The notes under the pieces are model-generated. The model saw nothing but the letters and a program-made list of their open reading frames with translations, was not told the DNA's origin and did not search any database. A stretch of 64,000 nt of DNA from Closterium sp. Naga37s-1 (Eukaryota > Streptophyta > Zygnematophyceae > Desmidiales > Closteriaceae): assembly GCA_947471745.1 (NCBI GenBank), contig CANJKZ010000473.1, positions 5,001 to 69,000 on the forward strand. Reading direction: 5' to 3'. Positions within the stretch are counted from its first letter, which is position 1; every line of letters starts with the position of its first letter. Position numbers and translations under genes: made by a program. This document shows positions 45,715 through 57,559 of the stretch, piece after piece.

Positions 45715-45935
45715 GGGCTGCGCGGGCTCGACGCGGGCTGCGCGAGCAGTGCGCGGGGCAGCTGCAGGCCGCGCGCGCGCTGCGCGGACTCAGGGCGGGC
45801 TGCGCGGGCGACTAGCGGGGCGCGACGCGGCTGGCAGAAGTGGCGCGTGCTAAAAAAAAAACGGTATGCGCGCGCGCAGCCGAGGCGTGCGCGGGCAGCA
45901 GGCAGGGCAGACAGGCAGGCAAGGCAGGTACAGCC
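45560..45935 (-). repeat. Copia D GC-rich leader
   Basis: Irregular GCGCGGGCTGCGCGGGC-type repeats plus an A-run at about 45851. It corresponds in position to the leaders of A, B and C, shortened and with a different repeat. Confidence 0.7.
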
Positions 45936-45988
45936 GTAAGTGAGGTAACACGGTAACCGGTGGGCCCTAAATTAGGTCCTAAAGACCT

Positions 45989-46001
45989 GCTCTAGATACC
46001 A
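45989..46001 (-). other. Primer binding site of Copia D
   Basis: The minus strand reads TGGTATCTAGAGC next to the 5' LTR, the initiator-Met complement with one inserted T. Confidence 0.78.
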
Positions 46002-46142
46002 TCTTAGAAGCTAGGTGAGGAAAAGGTGAGTAGACTATCGAGAGAAATTGTACAGGAGGGAAAACCCTAAGGGGTTATACCCCACAGTATCTACCCCACT
46101 ACAGCCTACCATTAATATAACACATATAATATATGTTTCACA
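46002..46142 (-). repeat. 5' LTR of Copia D (141 bp)
   Basis: Matches the 3' LTR except for about five substitutions, two of them in the terminal TGTTTCACA versus TGTTAGACA. Confidence 0.9.
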
Positions 46143-46460
46143 GCGTCTGCCGGCAAATGCTAAAGAAGCGCTCGGATCCCTATAGGCGTAGGGAAAAGAG
46201 TCAAACGACCTGAGTGTTGTTGTTTATACGGGTGGCCCATGCTTAAATACACCTACCAGAGCAATTCCGGCTTGGTTCGCGCGCACAAAAAAGTTCGGCG
46301 CCTGCGATGACGGCCGCGTCTGTCGACAAATGCTAAGGAAGCGCACGGATCCCTATAGGCGTAGGGAAAAGCATCAAACGACCTAAATGTTGTTGCATAT
46401 TTGGGTGGCCCATGCTCAAATACACCAAGCAAAGCAATTCCGGCTTGGTTCGCGCGCTGA
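46143..46460 (+). repeat. 173-bp satellite, plus orientation (about 1.8 monomers)
   Basis: It resumes after element D at GCGTCTGCCGGCAAATGC and ends at GGTTCGCGCGCTGACC at the edge of composite block 2. Confidence 0.9.
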
Positions 46461-47716
46461 CCAGAGCGAGCATCGTGACAAGCGAGCATCGTGACAGGTT
46501 TGTTGTAAGTTTTCGATATATATCTGGTAGATTATTATAAGTTTCTTTAAAACAAAATTTCACGTTTTTTTCCATATATATATCTAAAACTCTCATTCAT
46601 AAAAAGACATTTGATTACATGAGCTCAGTTGAACGTATTGAAGTTTTTCATGATAATTAATATTGCTATCGAATGTTTCTAAGATAACATATATATTTTT
46701 CACGATGTTATTACTCTTAAAACTATGTAATCTGTCATACAAAAGTTATGCTGTTATATGTTCTATGTTATTACTATTGGAACATGTTTTAAGCATTTGT
46801 TCTATACGTTATCGAGCGTGCATTGTGACGAGCAAGCATCGTGACGAGTGAGCATCGTGACGAGCGAGCATCGTGACGAGCGAGCATCGTGACGAGGAGC
46901 ATCGTGACGAGGAGCATCGTGACGAGCGAGCATCGTGACGAGCGAGCATCGTGACGGGCGAGCATCGTGACGGGCGAGCATCGTGACGGGCGAGCATCGT
47001 GACGGGCGAGCATCGTGACGGGCGAGCATCGTGACGGGCGAGCATCGTGACGGGCGAGCATCGTGACGGGCGAGCATCGTGACGGGCTAGCATCGTGACG
47101 AGCGAGCATCGTGACTAGCGAGCATCGTGACGAGGGAGCATCGTGACGAGCGAGCATCGTGACGAGCGAGCATCGTGACGAGCGAGCATCGTGACGAGCG
47201 AGCATCGTGACGAGCGAGCATCGTGACGAGGAGCATCGTGACGAGGGAGCATCGTGACGAGGGAGCATCGTGACGAGGGAGCATCGTGACGAGGGAGCAT
47301 CATGACAAGGGAGCATCGTGACGATCGAGCATCGTGACGAGCGAGCATCGTGACGGGCGAGCATCGTGACGGGCGAGCATCGTGACGGGCGAGCATCGTG
47401 ACGGGCGAGCATCGTGACGGGCGAGCATCGTGACGGGCGAGCATCGTGACGGGCGAGCATCGTGAGGCGAGCATCGTGACGGGCGAGCATCGTGACGAGC
47501 GAGCATCGTGACGAGCGAGCATCGGGACGAGCGAGCATCGTGACGAGCGATTATCGTGACGAGCGAGCATCGTGACGAGCGTGCATCGTGACGAGCGAGC
47601 ATCGTGACAGGCTTCTATTTATATCTGGTAGTTTGTTATAAGTTCTTTCCATATATATATATATATATATCTATCTAAAACTCTAATTTGTAAAGGAACA
47701 TTTAATCACATGAAAT
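46461..47716. repeat. Composite block 2 with 16-bp minisatellite (about 50 copies)
   Basis: A two-copy 16-bp segment, an AT-rich part (about 46497-46815) that includes the uninterrupted site ATGAGCTCAGTTGAACG, the main 16-bp array (about 46816-47611), and an AT-rich tail with CCATATATATATATATATAT. Two runs of units carry GACGGGC in place of GACGAGC. Confidence 0.92.
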
Positions 47717-50700
47717 CTGACGGCCGCGTCTGCCGACAAATGCTAAAGAAGCGCTCGGATCCCTATACGCGTAGCGAAAAGCGTTGAACGACCTGAATGT
47801 TGTTGCCATGCTCAAATATACCTACCAAAGCAATTCCGGCTTGGTTCGCACGTACAGAAAAGTTCGCCGCATGCGACGACGGCCGCGTCTGCCGACAGAT
47901 GCAAAGGAAGCGCTCAAATCTATATAGGCGTAGGGAAAAGTGTCGAACGACATGAATTTTGTTGCTTATTCGGGTGGCCCATGCTGAAATACACCTACCA
48001 GAGCAATTCCGGCTTGGTTCGCGCGCACATAAAAGTTAGGCTCCTGCGACGACGGCCGCGTCTACCGACAAATGCTAAGGAAGTGCTCGGATCCCTATAG
48101 GCGTAGGAAAAAGCGTCGAACGCCATGAATTTCGTTGCATATTCTGGTGGCCCATGCTGAAATACACCTACGAGAGCAATTCCGGCTTGGTTCACGCGCA
48201 CAGAAAAATTCGGCGCCGGCGATGACGGCCGCGTCTGCCGACAAATGCTAAGGAAGCGCATGGATCCCTATCGGCGTTGGGAAAAGCGTCGAACGACATG
48301 AATTTTGTTGCATATTCGGATGGTTCATGCTGAAATACACCTAACGGAGCAATTCCGGCTTGGTTCGCGTGCACAGAAAAGTTCGGCACCTGCGATGACG
48401 ACCGCGTGTGCCAACAAATGCTAAAGAACCGCTCATATCCTTATAGGCGTAGAGAAAAGTGTCGAACAACCTAAATTTTGTTGCATATTCAGGTGGCTCA
48501 TGCTTGAATACACCTACCAGAGCAATTCCGGGTTGGTTCGCGCGCACAGAAAAGTTCGGCGCCTGCGATGACGGCAGCGTCTGCCGACAAATGCTAAAGA
48601 AGCGCTCGGATCCCTGTAGGCATAGGAAAAAGAGCCGAACGACCTGGGTGTTGTTGCTTATTCGGATGGACCATGCATAAATACACCTACAAGAGAAATT
48701 CCGGCTTGGTTCGCGCGCACAGAAAAGTTCGGCGTCTGCGATGAAGACCGCGACTGCTGACAAATGCTAAGGAAGCGCACGTTGTAGGGAAAAGCATCAA
48801 ACGACCTGAATGTTGTTGCTTATTCGGATGGCCTATGCTCAAATACACATACTAGAGCAATTCCAGCTTGGTTCGCGCGCATAGAAAAGTTCGGCGCCTG
48901 CGATGACGGCCGCGTCTGCCGACAAATGCTAAGGAAGCCCTCGGATCCCTCTAGGCGTAGGGAAATGAGTCGAACGACCTGAATGTCATTACATATTCTA
49001 GTGGCGCATGCTCAAATAAACCTACCATAACAATTCTGTCTTAGATCGCGCGCAAAGAAAAGTTCGGCGCCTGCGATGACGTCCGCGTCTGCCGACAAAT
49101 GCTAAGGAAGCGCTCGGATCCCTATAGGCATACGGAAAAGAGTCGAACGACCTGAATGATGTTGCTTATTTGGGTGGCCCGTGCTCAAATACACCTACCA
49201 GAGCAATTCCGGCTTGATTCGCGCGCACAGAAAATTTCGGTGCCTTCGATGACGGCCGTGTCTGCCGACAAATGCTAAGGAAGCGCTCGGATTCCTAGAA
49301 GCGTAGGGAAAAGCGTCGAACGACCTGAATGTTGTTGTGTATTCGGGTGGCGCATGCTCAAATACACCTACCAGAGCAATTCCGGCTTGGTTCGCGCACA
49401 TAGAAAAGTTCGGCGCCTGCGATGACGGCCGCGTCTGCCGACAAATGCTAAAGAAGCGCTCGGATCCCTATGCGCGTAGGGAAAAGCGTCGAACGACATG
49501 AATTTTGTTGCTTATTCGGGTGGCCCATGCTCAAATACACCTACCAGAGCAATTCCGGCTTGGTTCGCGCGCACGGAAAAGTTCGGCGCCTGCGATGACG
49601 GCCGCGTCTGCCGACAAATGCTAAGGAAGCCCTCGGATCCCTCTAGGCGTAGAGAAATGAGTCGAACGACCTGAATGTCATTGCATATTCTAGTGGCGCA
49701 TGCTCAAATAAACCTACCAGAACAATTCCGTCTTGGATCGCGCGCAAAGAAAAGTTCGGCGTCTGCGATGACGTCCGCGCCTGCCGACAAATGCTAAGGA
49801 AGCGCTCGGATCCCTATAGGCGTAGGGAAAAGAGTCGAACGACCTGAATGATGTTGCTTATTCGGGTGGCCCGTGCTCAAATACACCTACCAGAGCAATT
49901 CCGGCTTGATTCGCGCGCACAGAAAAGTTCGGTGCCTGCGATGACGGCCGTGTCTGCCGACAAATGCTAAGGAAGCGCTCGGATTCCTATAAGGGTAGGG
50001 AAAAGCGTCGAACGACCTGAATGTTGTTGCGTATTCGGAAAGCGCATGCTCAAATACACCTACCAGAGCAATTCCGGGTTGGTTCGCGCGCACAGAAAAG
50101 TTCGGCGTCTGCGATGACGACCGCGTCTGCCGACAAATGCTAAAGAAGCGCTCGGATCCTTATAGGCGTAGGGAAAAGAGTCAAACGATCTGAGTGTTGT
50201 TGCTTATTCGGGTGGCCCGTGCTTAAATACACTTACCAGAGCAATTCCAGCTTGGTTCGCGCGCACAAAAAAAGTTCGGCCGCGTCTGCCCACAAATGCT
50301 AAGGAAGCGCACGGATCCCTATAGGCATAGGGAAAAGCTTCAAACAACCTGAATGTTGTTGTATGCTCAAATATACCTACCAGAGAAATCCTGGCTTGGT
50401 TCGCGTACAATAAAGTTCGGCGCCTGCGATGACGGCCGCGTCTGACGACAAATGCAAAGGAAGCGCATGGATCCCTATAGGCGTAGGGAAAAACATCAAA
50501 AGACCTGAATGTTGTTGCTTATTTGGATGGCCCATGCTTAAATACACTTACTAAAGGAATTCCGTCTTGGTTCGCGCGCACAGAAAAGTTCGGTCCGGCT
50601 TGGTTCGCGCTCACAGAAAAGTTCGGCGCCTGCGATGACGGCCGCGACTGCCGACAAATGCTTAGGAAGCGCACGGATCCCTATAGGCGTAGGGAAAAGC

Positions 50701-51168
50701 ATCAAACGACCTGAATGTTGTTGCTTATTCGGATGGCTCATGCTTAAGTACACCTACCAGAGCAATTCCGGCTTGGTTCGCGCGCACAGAAAAGTTCGGC
50801 GACAGCGATGACGGCCGCGTCTGCCGACAAATGCTAAGGAAGCGCACGGATCTCTATGGGCATAGAGAAAGGCATCGAACAACCTGAATGTTGTTTCATA
50901 TTTGAGTTGCCCATGCTCAAATACACCTACCAGAACAATTCCGGCTTGGTTCGCGCGCATAGAAAAGTTCGGCGCCTGCGATGACGGCCGCGTCTGCCGA
51001 CAAATGCTAAGGAAGCGCTCGGATCCCTATATGCGCAGAGAAAAGCGTCGAACGACCTGAATGTTGTTGCATATTCGGGTGGCCCATGATCAAAAACACC
51101 TACCATAGCAATTCCGGCTTGGTTCGCGCGCACAGAAAAAAGTTTGGCGCCTGCGACGACGGCCGTGT
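47717..51168 (+). repeat. 173-bp satellite, plus orientation (about 20 monomers)
   Basis: It starts at CTGACGGCCGCGTCTGCCGA. Several stretches parallel other arrays (47700-48250 resembles 42390-42930; 48340-48900 resembles 22490-23050), so multi-monomer blocks were copied. It ends at GACGACGGCCGTGT, the target site of element C. Confidence 0.93.
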
Positions 51169-51292
51169 TGTCAGATTTATATGACATAGCTACTGTAGGC
51201 TATAGTGGGGTAGCACATATGGGGTACAATTTTCTAGGGTTTGCTTTTGTACCCAACTTTCCTTTAGTCATTTCATTCCTCGTTTCTTCTCA
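51169..51292 (+). repeat. 5' LTR of Copia C (124 bp)
   Basis: TGTCAGATTT to TTTCTTCTCA, with canonical TG...CA ends. The first ~105 bases match the LTR of B closely and the end diverges. It contains CTAGGGTTTG (telo-box on the opposite strand). Confidence 0.94.
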
Positions 51293-51306
51293 TGGTATCG
51301 AGCAGG
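51293..51306 (+). other. Primer binding site of Copia C
   Basis: TGGTATCGAGCAGG follows the LTR directly. It is the initiator-Met complement with one base missing (TATC-GAGC versus TATCAGAGC). Confidence 0.8.
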
Positions 51307-51394
51307 TTCCCTAGTGGGAACACTTCCTAGGGCCCACCACGAATTTTTTTTTTCCTGCCCGGAGCGCGCTTCGCTCCTGCCCGAGTCGCGCCCT

Positions 51395-52290
51395 GTGTGC
51401 CCTCCCTACCGTCGCGCCCTCTCACGGCCCCTCACGGCCCCTTCGCGTCGCCCTTAGCGGCCCCTCTCACGGCCCCTTGCGCCGCCCTTACGGCCCCTCG
51501 TGCCACCCTTACGGCCCCTCGCGCCGCCCTTACGGCCCCTTACGGCCCCTCGCGCCGCCCGTCGGCCCCTCGCGCCGCCCTTAGCGGCCCCTTACGGCCC
51601 CTCGCGCCGTCCCTTACGGCCCCTCGCGCGGCCCCTTACGCCCCTTACGGCCCCTCCCGCGGCCCCTCACGGCCCCCTACGGCCCGTCGCCGCCCTCCGC
51701 GGCCCCTCGCGCCGCCCTATCACGGCCCGTCGCCGCCCTCCGCGGCCCCTCGCGCCGCCCTTCACGGCCCCTTCGCCGCCCTTCGCGGCCTCTCGCGGCC
51801 CTGTCGCCGCCCCCTCCGGCCCGCCGTCGCCGCCCCTGCCGCAGCAGCCGCCGCAGTCCCTACAGCAGCGGCCGCCGCCGTCCCTGCAGCAGCAGCCGCA
51901 GCCGTCGCCAGCAGCAGCCGCCACCACCTCCCTCGGGGCCGCAGCTGCTGCCGCCGCTGACTGCACCCGCCGGTGCGCCTCGGCCCTACCGGCGCCGCTC
52001 CACCAGGCCCCGCCGCCGCTCCCCGCGTGGCCCCGCCGTCACCACCGAGCCGCCGGCGCCGTCGAGCTGCTGCCGAGCTGCCCGTTCCACCCGAGCCGCC
52101 CGAGCCGCCGCGCCACCTGAGCCGCCCGTGCTGCCGAGCCGCCGTACCGCCGAGCCGCCCGAGCCGCCCGAGCCGCCGAGTCGCCGAGCCGCTGTTGTTG
52201 CCGAGCCGCCGTACCGCCGAGCCGCCCGAGCCGCCCGAGCCGCCGAGTTGCCGAGCCGTTGAGCCGCCGAGCCACCCGAGCCGCCCTGTC
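51395..52290 (+). repeat. Copia C leader minisatellites
   Basis: Repeats of CGGCCCCTCGCGCCGCCCTT type (about 51410-51800), CAGCAGCCGCCGCAG type (about 51840-51920), and GAGCCGCCCGAGCCGCCGAG type (about 52085-52290). All are Pro/Ala/Arg-coding artefacts with no conserved protein. The last type is the complement-strand counterpart of a repeat in the leader of B. Confidence 0.83.
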
Positions 52291-52360
52291 TGGTAAGAGC
52301 AGCGCCTCTGTCACTGCACTGCCCTTACCCTACTGTTCGCGCTGCTAGTCTACTGCTGTC

Positions 52361-53380
52361 ATGGCTACCCCTAGTGTCCTCGCTTTTGACGCTGAGGGTC
52401 GGGCCATTGACTTTGACGTCTGGGTAGATGACCTGCAGCTCTTCCTGCAGTGCGATAGGGCAGACGGTCTCTCCCTCTTTGACCTCACCTCTGGTGCCTC
52501 TCCTGCCCCTGCTGCTGATGCCGACGCCACTGTTCGCTCACAGTGGGCCACTCGCGATGCTGCTGCACGTCTTGCTGTGCGTCGCCACCTGCCTACCTCT
52601 GAGCGTGCGCACTTTAGCCAGTACAAGAGTGCTCAGACCTTGTACGACGCTGTAGTTGCGCGCTACTCCTCCCCTGCCACTGCTGCACTGAGCCGCCTCA
52701 TGCTACCGTACCTCTTCCCTGACCTTGCTGCCTTTCCCACAGTCGCTGACCTCATTACGCACCTCCGCACTAGTGACACTCGCTACCGCGCTGCGCTTCC
52801 TGCTGAGTTCTGCGCCAAGAACCCCCCCCCCATGTACATCACCCTCTACTACATAGTCACCCGGCTCCCTGACTCCCTTCGCGTAGTCAGGGACCACTTC
52901 CTCTCAGTTTGCCCCACCACTCTCACCGTTGACCTCCTCGAGAAGGCCCTCCTAGCAGCAGAAAAGAGCATAGTAGCTGTAGGAGCCTCTCGTGGTGACC
53001 CTCGCACCCCCATCTTTGAGGGGTGTTCCCCCTCCCCCCTTTTGCCCTCTGTTGCCTCTGCTGCTGCGGCCGACCTCGTTGGGCTTGAGTCGGTCGGTGC
53101 GGCGTCTACCCCTAGCGGGAGACGCCGCCCTGGCAAGGGCAAGGGGGGCAGGGGCACTGGAGGAGCTAGCGGGGGCGGTGGAGGCGGCGGTGGAGGCGGT
53201 GGAGGGGGTGGGGGTGGCGGTGGGGGTGGTGGCGGGGGTGGAGGTGTCGGTGGCGGCAGTGGAGGCGGCGGCGGCGGTGGCGGTGGGAGCGGAGGTGGCG
53301 GCGGTGGAGGAGGCGGCGGCGGAGGAGGTGGAGCTGGTCGGGGTGGCGCTGCGCAGAGGGTCGGCTCCGGTGGTGGTCAG

Positions 53381-53421
<41 letters not shown>

Positions 53422-56400
53422 CACTCGTGACATCCCCCCCCCTCAGCAGCTCCGTAAGTGGTACGCTGCACGCCAGCGGGGTGGGGGTACTGGTCCGTGC
53501 ACCTACGTCCTACGCACCGGAGACCGCGCGGGTGAGCAGTGCTGGGGTGCGCACTCCACCCAGCGCTGCTTTGGCCGCCTGACGGACGCTTGGCGTCACC
53601 AGTTCCCTGAGGCCACTGAGATCCCCCGCTGGGGTGAGCTGTCTAGGGCGGGTGTAGCTGTCTTTGACCTTGAATTTGATGCTATTCTTGCTGCCATGTA
53701 TACTGTGACTATTAGTGATGAGGGTGACTGTTACCGGTGTTTTCCGCCCGACCCGGGCATTGAGTCTGCTGCTCTAGGTACTGGTGAGGCTGCTGCTCTA
53801 GGTGCTAGCGAGGCTGCTGCTCTAGGTGCTCGTGCGTCTGCTCCCTCAGGTGCTGGTGAGTCTTCTCTCTCAATTTCTGCGTCGGCTTCGGCCTCCCACA
53901 CCTTCACCCTTGACTCGGGGGCTTCTCGCTCCTTCTTTCGAGACCGCACCAGACTCACGCCGCTTGGCCGGCCAGTTGCAGTCTCTCTGGCAGACCCCTC
54001 TGGGGGTCCTGTCCTTGCTCACTTCTCCACTGTCCTCCCGTGTCCGGCGGCCCCCTCTGGCACCCTGTCTGGTCTTTACCTCCCCTCGTTCTCTACGAAC
54101 TTGGTGAGTAGTGCTGACCTACAGGATGCGGGGGTTCACCAGTTCACTCCTGCGAGTCAGCGGGTGACCCACTGCACGGACGCTCGGACAGGCCGACACC
54201 TGGCCACGTTTACACGTCGGCCGGGGTCGAGCCTGTACACACTGACCACTGCGTCTCCTCCAGTCACTGCGTCTGGTCAGGTAGCTGCGTCGGGTCAGGT
54301 GTTTGCTGCAGCGTCCAGGTCTGGTCCTGAGTCTGCCCCCTGTTCGTGTCGCCTTCTGTCTCACGAGACTCTCCTCTGGCACCACCGCCTTGGTCACCCC
54401 TCCCTGCTTCGTCTCCGAGGCATGGCCTCCCGTGTCCTTGTCTCTGGTCTTCCCCGGTCCCTCCCTCCCCTTCCTCCGGGGCCTGGCCCTACCTGCGTCC
54501 CCAGTGTCGAGGGGCGGCAGCGGGCTGCCCCTCACTCCTCCCAGTTTCCTCCGACAGAGGCCCCGCTGCAGACGCTTCACATGGACGTGTGGGGCCCGGC
54601 CCGCGTCCGTGGACAGAGTCACGAGCGCTACTTCCTGCTGGTGGTTGACGACTACTTGCGTTACAACACAGTCTTCCCCTTGCGCAGCAAGGGTGATGTC
54701 ACTGAGGTGTTGATCGACTGGATCCGCGCAGCTCGTCTCCAGCTCAGGCAGAGCTTTGGCTCGGACTTTCCTGTTCTGCGTCTGCACTCTGACAGAGGTG
54801 GAGAGTTCTCCTCTGGCCTTCTGCGAGCCTACTGTCGTGCACGAGGCATCCGCCAGACCTTCACGCTTCCGGACTCTCCACAGCAAAATGGGATTGCTGA
54901 GCGCCGCATTGGCATGGTCATGGACGTCGCCCGTACGTCCATGATGCATGCGGCTGCCCCCCATTTTCTGTGGCCATTTGCGGTTCGGTACGCGGCGCAT
55001 CAGATCAACCTTCACCCCAGGGTCTCCATGCCGGAGACCTCCCCAGCTTTGCTGTGGACGGGGAAGGTTGGCGATGCGTCTGCGTTCCGTGTCTGGGGAT
55101 CTTGGGCGTTTGTCCGCGACTTGTCTGCGGACAAGCTGTCCCCTCGTGCTGCTCCTTGCGTCTTCCTTGGCTTCCCCCCTGACGCGCCAGGGTGGCAGTT
55201 CTACCACCCCACCTCTCGCCGTGTTCTGTCCTCCCAGGACGTCACGTTTGACGAGTCGGTCCCCTACTACCGCCTCTTCCCCTACCGCACTCCGTCCCTC
55301 CCCCCGCCACCGCTCTTCCTTGTGCCAGGTCCCCCCCCGGTAGACCCCCTCCCCCCTCAGGGTCCTGCCCCTTCAGGTGTGTCCCAGGTAGACGCAGTCG
55401 AGCCTGTCGAGGTTACTGGTGACTCTGGTGCTGCTGAGGGTGCTGAGCCTGGGGGTGCTGACTCTGGGGGTGCTGAGCGTGTGGGTGCTACGCCTGGGGG
55501 TGCTGAGCCTGAGGGTGCTACTACTGGGGGTCCTGAGCCTGGGGGTGCTGAGCCTTGGGGTGCTACTACTGGGGGTGCTGAGCCTGGGGGTGCTGAGCCT
55601 GGGGGTGCTACGCCTGGAGGTGCTGAGCCTGGGGGTGCGGAGCCTGAGGGAGCTGGGCCTGCTCGTGTGGCGTCTGGCGGTGCTGAGCCTGGAGGTTCTC
55701 CGGGTGCTTCGTCTTGGCGGGAGCCACTCTCTCCACAGGAGCTGCGCGAGTGGTTTGCTCGGCGCTGGAGGCGTGCTGCTGGAGCTGGAGGTTCTTCGGC
55801 TGCTGAGGGTGCTGGTGCCGCGGGTCCCGGAGGTGCTCGTACTGGGAGTACTGGAGCTGCTGGGCCTGCGGGTACGACTGGAGCTGGAGCTGCTGAGGGT
55901 GTTGGCGCTGAGGCTATTGCTGTCGGTCCTGGAGGCGGTCCTACTGGGGGTGCTACTGGTGCTGCTGGAGGTACTGGAGCTGGAGGTGCTGCTGGCGCTG
56001 GTGCTGCCGCTGGGGGTACTGGTGCTGTCCCTGCTGTGTCTGGAGTCGCCGCGCGGCCTCGGCCGTACTTCGTTCCGCTCCTTCAGCAGGTTCTTGGTCT
56101 CCCGCCTTCTACTGGTCCTCCTCCTCCCTTAGAGTGTCCACAGCCTGTCCCGTCACAGTTCCAGTTACAGCCGGCCTCCCCACTGCCCGCTCTTTCTCCC
56201 TACACTGGTCCTACTGGAGGTCTTACTGAGCGTCGTGAGCCTGCGTCTCGCCCTGCGTCGCCTGTCCGTGCTGCTCGCACTAGTGGTCGTGGTTCGCGTC
56301 AGCGTCCTCCTCCTGTCCCTGGCACGCACCGGATGTCTCTGCGTCCGTCCACTGCTCCTCTGCGTGCCCCTTTGCCTTCTCCTCCTGAGTCCTCTCTTCC

Positions 56401-57310
56401 TGCTCTTCCTGACCCGGAGTCGGACTCCCTTCGTGCTGCCAGTCCGACTGTCACGCGTCTCCTTGCTACTGTTGTCACTGACCCTTCCTTTGAGTCCACT
56501 GCTGCGTCTGCCCTAGTTGCTGAGCTCGTCGACTTTGCTGCTCGCTGTCGTCTAGACTACGCTGCTAGTCTTGTTGCTGAGTCTGAGTCTGTCTGTCCTC
56601 CGTCCGTCGGGGGTGAGTGTGCCCTTGGCACGGACGTCCTTGAGGACAGGCAGGAGGAGTTCCAGTGTCTGGCTGCTGCTTCACCTCATCTCGTGTCCGT
56701 ACTGCTTACCTCTGAGGGAGACCCGGATGCACTTGACATCCCAACTCCGCGCTCTTACGCGGAGGCGATAGAGGGTCCCTACTCCTCTCCGCGCTCTATG
56801 TTGCGTTACTTGTGCAGTACGTCGGGCATGGGGCTTGTGCTTGGAGGGCAGAGTCCAGTGGTCCTCACTGGGCACGCAGACGCTTCTTGGGCTGACGACC
56901 AGGCTACGCAGCGGTCGTCACAGGGTTACACCTTCAGCCTTGGTTCCGGCTCTGTTTCGTGGCGGGCTACCCGCTCGTCTTCTGTTCTCGGCTCCAGTTG
57001 TGAGGCTGAGATCTACGCCGGGGCCATGGCTGCACAGGAGCTTCGCTGGCTCACCTACCTGCTCACTGACCTCGGAGAGCCGCCTCGTTCTCCTCCAGTG
57101 CTGTACGTAGACAACAAGGCCATGCTGGCCATGTGTCGAGAGCAGAGACTGGAGCATAGAACGAAGCACATTGCTCTCCGCTACTTCCTTGCTCGTGAGC
57201 TACAGCAGTGTGGTCAGCTACGGCTTGCGTACATGGCCTCTGAGGCCAACACTGCTGATATCTTCACCAAGGCACTTCCGCCTTGTGATCATCAGCGCTT
57301 CTGTACTTAG
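52361..57310 (+). CDS. Copia C Gag-PR-INT-RNaseH polyprotein lacking RT (1649 residues)
   Basis: From MATPSVLAFDAEGRAIDFDV the protein follows element B almost residue for residue through Gag, poly-Gly/poly-Gln, the knuckle, protease LDSGAS, pre-integrase domain, integrase core (DVWGP, HSDRGGEF, AERRIG) and hinge. At EAIEGPYSS (base 56789) it jumps to LRYLCSTSGMGL of the RNase H domain, removing about 320 residues that contain all RT motifs including YVDD. About 11 filler bases (CCGCGCTCTAT) lie at the joint and restore frame; CCGCGCTCT also occurs at about 56747. The RNase H acidic residues remain. Cys to Ser in CVPS changes the last Cys of the HH-CC domain, and a CAG to TAG change at 57308 trims 14 C-terminal residues. 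It could supply Gag and integrase but not cDNA. Confidence 0.92.
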
Positions 57311-57548
57311 CTGGGTCTTGTGCCTACCTTGCCTCACTTGCTCACCCCTTGACCTTGCTTGTACTGTTGCATATATATATACACCTGCTCTTGCTTGTCT
57401 AGCCTTATATATATATGCAATCCTGCATGTGAACTGGCCTTGTGGCCTTGAACTTGTGCTCGGAATATGTGGTGACTTTGTGATCCACCCTGAGCTTGTT
57501 TTGCTTTGCTTGACTGGTCTTGTGACCCCTTGTTCTCCCCCACTTTGC

Positions 57549-57559
57549 CTATGGGGGTG
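57549..57559 (+). other. Polypurine tract of Copia C
   Basis: CTATGGGGGTG directly before the 3' LTR. Confidence 0.8.

Larger units (their letters stand above)
43568..46142 (-). mobile_element. Copia element D, internally deleted, 2.6 kb
   Basis: LTRs at 43568-43708 and 46002-46142 with the target duplication GCGTC at 43563-43567 and 46143-46147. The leader is joined directly to the RT-RNaseH part, so Gag, protease and integrase are missing. The LTRs differ at about five of 141 positions, making it the oldest of the four insertions. On the element strand the LTR starts TG and ends GA rather than CA, in both copies. Confidence 0.92.
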
